Shown: positions 1 through 10,100 of the stretch, one piece after another
Position numbering within the stretch: position 1 is the stretch's first letter
Layout of the letters: every line of letters starts with the position of its first letter
From: Methanoregula sp.
GTDB lineage: Archaea; Halobacteriota; Methanomicrobia; Methanomicrobiales; Methanospirillaceae
Assembly (NCBI GenBank): GCA_030694985.1
Contig: JAUYTV010000032.1
Coordinates: 1-32,767 of the forward strand
DNA: 32,767 nt
Reading direction: 5' to 3'
Translations under genes and position numbers: made by a program
The notes under the pieces: model-generated
What the model saw: only the letters and a program-made list of their open reading frames with translations
Database searches by the model: none
Told to the model about the DNA's origin: nothing

Positions 1-261
1 GGGTGTACGGATAATGACTAGTTTTTTAAACGAGATCATCGTCTCAAAAAAAAATCAGTCTTAACCATCCACAAAAAAAAATAGGATTTCTTAGATTTTC
101 ATGTTTTTCGGTGTGCTCGCAACGCGTCCATGTCCGTTTTTAATGAATTCGATTAAAGGAACAACTTTTATACTGTTTGATAAACTGGTTCAATACCTTT
201 TCAAACGATAGAACCGGAAAATCGAAACGGATTGGGGAGTGCAAAACTTTCATAGCTTTGG

Positions 262-293
262 TAAAAAACCTTTTAGATTCAAACGGTTTTTTA
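262..293. repeat. 9-bp inverted repeat upstream of the archaellin promoter
   Basis: TAAAAAACC (262-270) and GGTTTTTTA (285-293) are perfect inverted copies separated by 14 nt. They sit four bases upstream of the TATA-containing palindrome. This could be a regulator binding site or a hairpin; the arms are A/T-rich, so chance formation is possible. Confidence 0.4.
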
Positions 294-296
294 AGA

Positions 297-310
297 AGAG
301 TATATACTCT
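297..310 (+). promoter_or_regulatory. Palindromic TATA element, candidate core promoter of arlB
   Basis: AGAGTATATACTCT is a perfect 14-bp palindrome with TATATA at its centre and a purine-rich flank. An archaeal box A here would place transcription start near 328-332 and leave a leader of about 45 nt carrying the GGTGA ribosome site at 367-371. A second TATATACT lies at 351-358, but it would give an almost leaderless transcript. The palindrome could also be an operator overlapping box A. Confidence 0.45.
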
Positions 311-364
311 ATTAAAACATTTTCTCATTATAAGTAGCTGACAGGTTCATTATATACTTTGACG

Positions 365-372
365 AAGGTGAG
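365..372 (+). promoter_or_regulatory. Ribosome binding site of arlB
   Basis: AAGGTGAG ends three bases before the ATG at 376 and contains the GGTGA core that pairs with the archaeal 16S 3' end. It supports the chosen start. Confidence 0.65.
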
Positions 373-375
373 ATC

Positions 376-954
376 ATGATTCAATATAAAACTGATGACA
401 AAGCATTCACAGGACTTGAGGCAGCGATTGTGCTGATCGCATTTGTCGTTGTCGCGGCGGTGTTCTCATACGTGGTACTCGGTGCTGGGTTCTTCACAAC
501 CCAAAAGGCACAGGAGACTGTGTACACGGCTGTTGCCCAAGCAACTTCCAATATTCAGGTTATTGGACAGGTATATGGTACAGCATCCATTCCGGCAAAT
601 GGAATTGACAATATCTCATTCTCGATTGGTCTTGCTCCAGGATCACCCACTCTGGATATTTCAAAGATGAATATTGTCTTCTCTACACCTAATGATGCTC
701 CAAAAATTTACACGTGGAGTTCTGGTGTTGCCAGCGGTACGTTATTTAGTGCCAGCGAAACCCTTGCTGGAACCACAAGGACTGGCCTACAATCCCTGCG
801 TCCACAAAACCAAACTCAGATTTCTTTTATTGTTAGTCCGGTGGTACCAAAAAATACTATTATAAATATAGAAATACGCCCATCTGTCGGTGCTGCATTA
901 CCCTTCGAAAAGATCACGCCACCGTCACTTACATCTACGAATGTACTCTACTGA
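376..954 (+). CDS. arlB: Archaellin (archaellum filament subunit)
   Basis: This is the structural subunit of the archaellum filament, exported and assembled outside the cell after removal of a short class III signal peptide. Residues 1-13 form a charged leader ending in Gly13. Residues 14 to about 40 are the conserved hydrophobic assembly helix that begins LEAAIVLIAF, followed by the archaellin-typical FFTTQKAQE. ArlK-type cleavage after Gly13 is expected. The mature protein is about 179 residues, short for an archaellin. Two N-glycosylation sequons are visible (N79-I-S, N145-Q-T). The start is fixed by the GGTGA site. Only one archaellin gene is in the window, and a 9-kb opposite-strand gene separates it from the motor genes, so it is transcribed on its own. 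Older name flaB. Confidence 0.93.
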   Translation: MIQYKTDDKAFTGLEAAIVLIAFVVVAAVFSYVVLGAGFFTTQKAQETVYTAVAQATSNIQVIGQVYGTASIPANGIDNISFSIGLAPGSPTLDISKMNIVFSTPNDAPKIYTWSSGVASGTLFSASETLAGTTRTGLQSLRPQNQTQISFIVSPVVPKNTIINIEIRPSVGAALPFEKITPPSLTSTNVLY

Positions 955-961
955 TATCATC

Positions 962-970
962 ATTTTTTTA
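962..970 (+). terminator. T-tract terminator after arlB
   Basis: A run of seven T (963-969) starts eight bases after the archaellin stop codon. Archaeal RNA polymerase commonly stops at such tracts without a hairpin. Confidence 0.5.
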
Positions 971-1053
971 ATATGAATTCAATTGGTAAAATGACGTTCT
1001 CACTTCTTGAAGAAATACAGATTTCGCACACTTAAAAATACCAAATTACAATT

Positions 1054-1066
1054 TTGACAAAAAAAC
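1054..1066 (-). terminator. T-tract terminator of the giant TPR gene
   Basis: Seven A on the + strand (1059-1065) are seven T on the minus-strand transcript, about 55 bases past the stop codon of the giant gene. It lies in the convergent gap between that gene and the archaellin gene. Confidence 0.4.
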
Positions 1067-1120
1067 TGGAACGCTATATTCCCGCAATAAGAACGTTATC
1101 TCCTCTGGATACACTGAAAA

Positions 1121-4100
1121 TCAATGTTCCAATTTTTTTTGTTGAATTGCAAAGTTACGGTTATTTCGCGCAATCTCATCATCCGGGTCAATCTCAATCA
1201 CTCTGTTAAATGAATCAATAGCTTCTGTATACTGTCCGAGTTTTAGTAGTGCCATTCCGTGGTTGAACCAAGCATCGGTGAAATTCGGGTTGATCGCAAT
1301 TGCTTTGTCATACGATTCGACTGCTTCTGTATATCGATTGAGATTACCTAGCGCGAATCCTCGGTTGTTCCACGCCTTTATGTAGTCCGGATTTATGGCA
1401 AGCACTTTGTCAAATGAGTCAACGGCTTCTGCATAACGCCCGAGTTCAGTTAATGCTAAACCGCGGTTATTCCACGCCTTTGCGTAGTCAGGGTTGATGC
1501 TAATTGCTTTTTCATACGAGTCTACGGCTTCTGTATACCGTTTGAGTTCAGTTAATGCTAAACCACGGTTGTTCCACGCCCCGGCAAAATCCGGGTTTAT
1601 GGCAAGCACCTTGTCGAATGAGTCAACCGCTTCAGCATACCGTCCGAGATCAGTTAAAGCTAATCCGCGATTGTTCCATGCCCCGGCAAGTTCAGGGTTT
1701 ATGGCAAGTGCCTTATCAAATGAGTCAACCACTGCTGCATGCTGTCCGATATAATGTAGTGCATTTCCGCGGTTGTACCACGCATCTGCGTAGTCAGGAT
1801 TGATGGCAATTGCTTTATCATATGAGGTGACCGCATCTGCATGTTGTCCTAGTTCACCAAGGGCTAATCCGCAGTTGTACCACGACTCAGCGTAGTCAGG
1901 AACAATGGCAATTGCCTTATCATACGAGTCGATGGCATCTGCATGTCGCCCAAGTTTACCTAGTGCGAGTCCACGGATGTTCCAAGCTTTGGCAAAATCC
2001 GGGTTGATGGCAAGCGCCTTATCAAACGAGTCGACTGCTTCTGAATACCGATTGAGATCAGTTAATGCTAATCCGTAGTTGTACCACGCCAAGGTAAAAT
2101 CCGGGTTTATGGCAAGTGCTTTGTCATACGAGGCAAGGGCTTCTGCATGCCGCCAGAGTTTACCTAGCGCGAGTCCACGGAGGTTCCACGCTTTGGCAAA
2201 ATCCGGGTTTATGGCAAGCGCCTTATCGAATGAGTCGACTGCTTCGGCATGCTGACTGAGCGTACTTAATGCAAATCCGCGGTTATTCCACACATTGGCG
2301 TCATTTGGGTTGATGGCAATTGACTGATCATACGAATCGACTGCTTTTGTAGGATGACCGAGCTTACCTAACGCAAATCCTCGGTTGTTCCACACATTGG
2401 CGTCATTTGGGTTGATGGCTATTGACTTATCATACGAATCGACTGCATCTGCATGCCGCCCGAGATCACTTAACGATAATCCACGCAGGTTCCACACTTT
2501 AGCTAAACCCGGGTTTATGGCAAGTGCCTTGTCATATGAGTTGACCACTTCTGCATGTTGTCCGAGATAATGGAGTGCATTTCCGCGATTGACCCACGCC
2601 GAGGAGAAATCCGGGTTTATGGCAAGCGCATTGTCATATGAATTGACTGCTTCTGTATACCGTTTGAGATTATCAAATGCGATTCCGAGGTTGTACCATG
2701 TAAGGGAATCATTTGGATTAATGGCAACTACTTTGTTATACGAGTTGACTGCTTCTGCATATTGTCTAAGACTGGTGAGTGTATTTCCGCGGAAGTTCCA
2801 AGCATCTACTAAATCCGGGTTGATTGCAAGCGCCTTGTCATACGAGTCGACGGCTTCTGCATCCCGACCTAGTTTACCGAGGGCAAATCCGCGTCTGTAC
2901 CATGCATTGTCGTCATTTGAATTGATGGAAAGCGACTTATCGAATGATTCGATCGCTTCTGCATGCAATCCAAGTTCACCCGACGCGAGTCCACGGTTGT
3001 ACCACGCATCAGGGTAATCAGGATTGATGGCAATTGCCTTGTCATATGAGTCGACCGCATCTGCATATTTTCCAAGTTTACTGAGCGCGAATCCGCGTTT
3101 GAACCACACAGTGGCATCATTTGGGTTGGCGGAAAGCGCTTTATCGAGTGAGACAACTGCTTCTGCATGCTGTCCAAGATTACCTAGCGCTAATCCGCGG
3201 TTGTACCATGCATCGGTGTAGTCAGGAACAATGGCTATTGCCTTATCATACGAGTCAACGGCTTCTGCATCCCGACCAAGTTTACCGAGGGCTAATCCCC
3301 GGTTATACCACGCATCAGCGTAGTCAGGAACAATGGCAATTGCCTTATCATACGAGTCAACGGCTTCAGCGTGCTGTCCGAGTTTACCGAGGGCTAATCC
3401 ACGATTGTACCACGCATCGGCGTAGTCAGGAACAATGGCAATTGCCTTATCATACGATTCAACTGCTTTTGCGTGCTGTCCGAGTTTACCGAGGGCTAAT
3501 CCCCGGTTGTACCACGCATCGGTGTAGTCAGGAACAATGGCAATTGCCTTATCATACGATTCAACTGCTTCAGCGTGCTGTTCGATTTTACCTAGCGCTA
3601 ATCCACGATTGTACCATGCATTGGCGTAGTCAGGAACAATGGCAATTGCCTTATTATATGATTCAACCGCATCTGCATGCCGACTAAGTTTCATTAGCGT
3701 AAGTCCGTGGTTGTACCACACACTGGCGTGCAGTTCGAGTTCACCTAACGCCAATCCACGGTTGTACCACGCATCGGTGCAATCTGGCTTTATGGCAAGC
3801 GCCTTTTCAAATGAATCGACTGCTTCTGCATACTGATTGAGTTCGTTTAACGCTAATCCACGTTTGTACCACACACTGGCATCATTTGGGATGATAGCCA
3901 GCGCCTTATTAAATGAGACTACCGCTTCTGCATGCCGGCTGAGTTCGCTTAACGCTGTTCCGCGTTTGTACCAAATACGGGCATCATCCGGATTGATGCC
4001 AATCGCCTTATCGAATGAGTCGACCGCATCTGCATACCGCCCAAGTTTACCTAGCGCGAGTCCACGGATGTTCCATACATTGGCAAAATCCGGGTTAATC

Positions 4101-7100
4101 GTAAGCGCCTTATCGAATGACTCGACAGCTTCTGCATACTGTCCAAGTTTACCCAGCACAAATCCACGGTTGTACCACGAATCAGCGTATTCAGGATTGA
4201 TGGCAACCGCCTTATCGAATGTGTCGACCGCATCTGCATACCGGCCGAGTTTAATTAAAGCTAATCCACGGTTATACCAGGCATCGGCGAAATCCGGATT
4301 GATAACTAATACTTTGTCATACGAGTCGATGGCTTCTGCATGTTGTCCAAGTTCACTTAATACCAATCCGCGGTTGTACCAAGCATCGGCGAAATATGGA
4401 TTGATAACTAACACTTTGTCATACGAGTCAACGGCTTTTGTATGTTGTCCAAGTTCACTTAATACCAATCCTCTGTTGTACCAAGCCAATGTGAAATCCG
4501 GGTTGATGGCAAGTGCTTTGTCATACGAGGTCAGGGCTTCTGCATGTTTTCCAAGTTTACCCAGCGTAAGTCCACGAAGATTCCACGCTTTGGCAAAATC
4601 CGGGTTTATGGCAAGTGCTTTGTCATACGAAGTCAGGGCTTCTGCATACTTTCCAAGTTTACCAAGCGCAAGTCCACGGAGATTCCACGCTTTGGCAAAA
4701 TCCGGGTTGATAACAAGCGCTTTGTCATATGAAGTCAGGGCTTCAGCATACTGCCCAAGTTTACCCAGCACTAATCCCCGGAGGTACCACGCATCTACGA
4801 AATCCGGGTTGATAGCAAGCGCCTTGTCATATGAAGTCAGAGCTTCAGCATACTGCCCAAGTTTACCCAGCATTAATCCATGGTTGTACCACGCATCAGT
4901 GCAGTCAGGAGCGATAGCAATTGCCTTTTCAAATGAATCGACCGCATCTGCATGCTTTCCAAGTTTACCCAGCATTAATCCGCGTTGGTACCACACACTG
5001 GCATCCTTTGGATTGATGACAACTGCTTTTTCAAATGATCCGACTGCTTCTGCATACCGATTGAGTTTGCTTAACGCTAATCCTTGGTTGTACAAGGCAT
5101 CAGTAAAACCAGGGTTGATGGCAACTGCCTTATCAAATGACTCGACCGCCTCTGAATGGTGTCTAAGTTTATCCAGTACTAATCCGCGATTGTACCATGC
5201 ATTGACGTATTCAGGATTGATGGTAACTGCCTTGTAAAATGAGTCAACCGCCTCTGAATGGTGTCCAAGTTTATCCAGTACTAATCCGCGATTGTACCAT
5301 GCATTGACGTATTCAGGATTGATGGTAACTGCCTTGTCGAATGAGTCGATCGCTTCTGAATGGTGTCCAAGTTTATCCAGTACTAATCCGCGATTGTACC
5401 ATGCATTGACGTATTCAGGATTGATGGCGAGTGCCTTTTCGAATGATTCTACCGCTTCTGCATACTGTCCGAGATCCCTTAACGCTAATCCACTGTAGTA
5501 CCAGGCATCAGTGTATTCAGGATTGATGGCGAGTGCCTTTTCGAATGATTCTACCGCTTCTGCAAGTTGTTCGAGATCACTTAACACTAATCCTTGGTTG
5601 TACCATGCATCAGCGTATTTTGGATTGATGACAACCGCTTTTTTAAATGAGTTGACCGCTTCTGCATGCTGCCCAAGTTCACGTAACGCTAATCCCTGGT
5701 TGTACCATGCATCAGCGTATTCAGGATTGATGACAACCGCTTTTTTAAATGAGTTGACCGCTTCTGCATGCTGCCCAAGTTCACGTAACGCTAACCCGCG
5801 GTAGTACCACGCATCGACATGTTCAGGATTTATGGTGAGCGTCTTTTCAAATGAGTTGACCGTTTCTGCATACTGTCCAAGATCCCATAACGCTAATCCG
5901 CTGTTGTACCAGGCATCGGTGTAGTCAGGGTTGATGGCAAGTGCCTTGTCATAAGAGGCGACCGCATCTGCATATTGTCCAAGTTCACCAAACGCCAAAC
6001 CGTGGTTGTACCATATATCAGCGAGACATGGGTTGATGGCAATTGCCTTTTCATATGAGACGATGGCTTCTGCATATTGTCCAAGAGCCCTTAACGCTAA
6101 TCCATGGTTGTACCATGCCAAGGTAAAATCCGGGTTGATGGCTATCGCCTTATTAAACGAGTCGACAGCTTCTGCATACTGTCCGAGATCCCTTAACCCT
6201 AATCCTCGGTTATGCCATGCCAAGGAAAAATCCGGGTTAATGGCAAGCGCCTTGTCATACGAGGCAATGGCTCCTGCATGCCGACAGAGTTCATTTAACG
6301 CAAATCCACGGTTGAACCATGCATCGACGTATTCAGGACTGATGGCAACCGCATTGTCAAATGATTCAACCGCTTTGGCATGCTGCCCAAGTTCACTTAA
6401 CGCTAATCCGTGATAGTACCATGCATTGGCGTGTTTGGGATTAATGGCAAGTGCCTTTTCAAATGAATCGACAGCTTCTGCATGTTGTCCAAGTTCCTCT
6501 AACGCTAATCCGCGGTTGAACCATGCATCGGTGTAGTACGGATTGATGGCAACAGTCTTGTCGAAAGAGTCGATGGCTTCATCCAGATGGTCCAGATCAA
6601 TTAACGTTAATCCACGGCTGTACCATGCAAGGGTGAAATCCGGTTGGATGCTAACTGCCTTGTCAAACGAGTCGACGGCTTCAGTCTGACGCGCCAGATC
6701 ACATAACGCTAAGCCGCGGTTGTACCATGCTAAGGTAAAATCCGGCTTGATGGCTATCGCCTTGTCAAATGAATCAACGGCTTCATCATCCAGACCAAGA
6801 TTAATCAGTGCCAATCCCCGGTTGTACCATGCCAGGGTAAAATCCGGTTTGATGGCAATGGCTTTATCAAAGGAGTCGATGGCTTTTGCATGCTGACAGA
6901 GATCATTGAATGCTAATCCCCGGTTAACCCACGCCCCAGCGAAATCCGGGTTGATGGCAATTGCCTTGTCATACGAGGCAATGGCTTCTGAATGCCGACC
7001 AAGTTCACTTAACGCTAATCCGCAGTTGTACTGCAGACGGGCATCATCTGGCGTGATTGCGATTGCCTTGTTATACGAGTCCACCGCATCTGAATACTGA

Positions 7101-10100
7101 CCGAGATTATCGAGTGCATTTCCGCAGTTGATCCACGCATTGGAAAAATTCGGGTTTATCATTACCGCTTTTTCATACGAGTCTACGGCTTTGGCATACT
7201 GTCCAAGTTCACTTAAAGCTAGTCCACGGAAGTTCCACACTTTGGCGAGATCTGGACTGATGGCAAGCGCCTTGTCATATGAGTCAACCGCTTCTGCATG
7301 TTGTCCTAGTACATTTAACGCAAATCCACGGTGGTACCATGCATTGACATCATTTGGGTTGATAGCAACCCCTTTGTCATACGAGGCAATAGCTTCTGCA
7401 TGCCGACCGAGTTCCGTTAGTGCAAATCCACGATTGTACCAAGTATTGGCGTCATTTGGGTTGATAGCAATTGCCTTATCAAAAGATACGAGTGCATCTG
7501 AATCCTTACCGAGCATCACCAGTGTGAGTCCGTGGTTGCTCCACGCATTAGCGTCATCTGGGTTGCCGGTTATTGCCTTTTCATATGAGGTAAGGGCCTC
7601 TTCATAACGATCTAGTTCACCCAGCGCAAATCCGCAGTTGTACCATGCATCAGCAAAATCAGGGTTGATGGCAAGCGCCTTGTCATATGAGGCAATGGCT
7701 TCTTCATGCCGATCGAGATCATTTAATGCTAATCCGCGGTTATACCATGCATCAGCAAAACCTGGGTTTATGGCAATTGCCTTGTCATATGTGTTGATTG
7801 CCTCTTCATGTCGATCGAGATTATCGAGCGCATTTCCGAAATTGACCCACGCATCGTAGTAATCCGGGTTGATGGCAATTGCTTTTTCATACGAATCAAG
7901 TGAATCTGCATGCCGGTTAAGCATCCCCAGTGCGAGTCCATGGTTGTTCCACGCATTTGCGTCATTTGGGTTGATGGCAATTGCCCTGTCATACGAATCG
8001 ACTGCTTCTTCATGCCGATCTAGTTCACCTAACGAGACTGCGCGGTTGTACCACGCCTTGGCGTAGTCCGGGTTGTTGGCAATTGCCTTTTCATACGAAT
8101 CGACTGCTTCTGCATGTCGTCCAAGTTCCCCGAGCGCGAGTCCGCGGTTATATCCCGCATTGGCGTCATTTGGGTTGATAGTTAACGCTTTGTCATATGA
8201 GTCTACAGCATCTGCAAGTCGTCCAAGTTCACTTAACGTTAATCCGCGGTTGTACCACGCCTTTGCGTATTCCGGTTTGATGGTAAGTGCTTTGTCATAA
8301 GAGGCAAGGGCTTTTGTATGCTGTCCAAGTTCACCCAGCGTAAATCCGCGATCGTACCACGCATTGGCGTCATTTGGGTTGATGGTAATTGCCCGGTCAT
8401 ACGAGTTGACTGCGTCTGCATACTGACCAAGTTTATCCAGCGCGACACCGCGATTAACCCACGCAACAGCGAAATTCGGGTTGATGGCAATCGCCCGGTC
8501 ATACGAGTTGACCGCTTCTGCATGCCTGCCGAGATCACTTAATGCTAACCCACGGTTGTTCATGGCATCAATGCAGTCTGGTCTGATGGCAATGGCCTTG
8601 TCATATGAGGCAATCGCTTCTGAATACCGACCGAGAGAACTTAGCGCAAGTCCATGGAAGTTCCACGCTTTGGCGAGATCTGGCCTGATGGCAAGCGCCT
8701 TGTCATATGAGGCAACCACTTCTGCATGCCTGCCGAGATTACTTAACGAGAGTCCGCGGTTGTACCACACACTGGCGTCCGTTGGATTGAGGGCAATTGC
8801 TTTGTCATATGAGTCGACTGCTTCGGCATGCCGACCGAGTTTCCCTTGCGCCAGTCCTTGGTTGCTCCACGCATTTGCATCTGTTGGATCGATGGCAAGT
8901 GCCTTATTTAATGAGTCAACCACTTCAGCATGCTGTCCAAGATAATGGAGCGAGTTTGCGCGGTTGTACCACGCATTGGAGTCATTTGGGTTGATGGCAA
9001 TTGCCTTGTCATACGAGTCGACCGCCTCTGCATGCCGATCTAGTTTACCTAACGAGAGTCCGCGGTTGTACCACGCCTTTGCGTGTTCAGGCATGATGAC
9101 AATCGCCCTGTCATACGAGGCAACCGCTTCTGCATGCCGTTCTTGTTCACCTAGCGAGAGTCCGCGGTTGTACCACGCACTTGCATCATCCGGCTTTATG
9201 GCATTTGCTTTGTCATACGAGTCAACTGCGTCTGTGTGCAGTCCGAGATTACCCAGCGCGTTTCCGCAGTTGAGCCACGCATTGGAGAAATCCGGGTTTA
9301 TGGCAATCGCCTTGTTGTACGAGGTGACTGCTTCTTTATATTGACCGAGATTAGCAAGCGCGTTTCCGCGGTTATACCACACACTGGCATCATCAGGCTT
9401 TACGGCATTTGCTTTGTCATACGAATCTACTGCTTCTTTATATCTACCGAGATTACCCAGTGCGTTTCCGCGGTTGGCCCAGGCATTGGAAAAATCCGGG
9501 TGTATGGCAATAGCCTTGTCATATGAGTTGACCGCTTCTGCATATTGACCGAGATTACCCAGTGCATTTCCGCGGTTGACCCATGCATTGGAAAAATACG
9601 GATTGATGGCAATTGCCTTGTCATATGAGTCGACTGCTTCTGAATAACGACCGAGATTACCCAGAGCATTTCCGCGGTTGACCCATGCCGAAGCATAGTC
9701 CGGGTTTATGGCAATTGCCTTGTCACAAGATTCGACTGCTTCTGTATGCCGTGTGAGATGATGAAGTGCATTTCCGCGGTTGACCCATGCATTGGAGAAC
9801 TCCGGGTTTATGGCTATTGCCTTGTCATATGAGTCGACTGCTTCTGAATACCGACCGAGATTACCCAGCGCGTTTCCCCGGTTAGCCCATGCATTGGAAA
9901 ACTCCGGGTTTATGGCTAGTGCTTTGTCACAAGATTCAACTGCTTCTTCATGCCTTTTGAGATGATGGAGCGCGTTTCCGCGGTTAGCCCAGGCATTGGC
10001 GTTTTGAGGATTGATGGCTATTGCCTTGTCATATGAATCAACCGCTTCTGAATACCGACCGAGATTTCCCAGTGCATTTCCGCGGTTAACCCATGCATTG

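Larger units (their letters stand above)
1..375. other. AT-rich non-coding leader upstream of the archaellin gene
   Basis: No convincing gene is visible here. A 62-codon minus-strand reading frame (140-328) has no recognisable motif and overlaps the promoter-like elements, so I do not call it. The stretch holds a 9-bp inverted repeat (262-270 with 285-293, 14-nt loop), a 14-bp perfect palindrome containing TATATA (297-310), a second TATATACT copy (351-358), and a weaker inverted repeat (185-191 with 211-217, one G-T pair). All of this suggests a control region for the archaellin gene rather than coding DNA. Confidence 0.6.

Noticed and set aside
32-45. Short hairpin with tetraloop followed by A-rich sequence near the left edge
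   Set aside because: Only five base pairs including a G-T pair, and the following tract is A rather than T on the + strand. No upstream gene is visible to terminate.
185-217. Inverted repeat CTGGTTC/GAACCGG as a possible structured RNA
   Set aside because: Seven pairs with one G-T and a 19-nt loop in an AT-rich background are too weak to call.
140-328. 62-codon minus-strand frame upstream of arlB
   Set aside because: No ribosome site, no recognisable motif, and it covers the palindromic TATA region. AT-rich chance frame is more likely.
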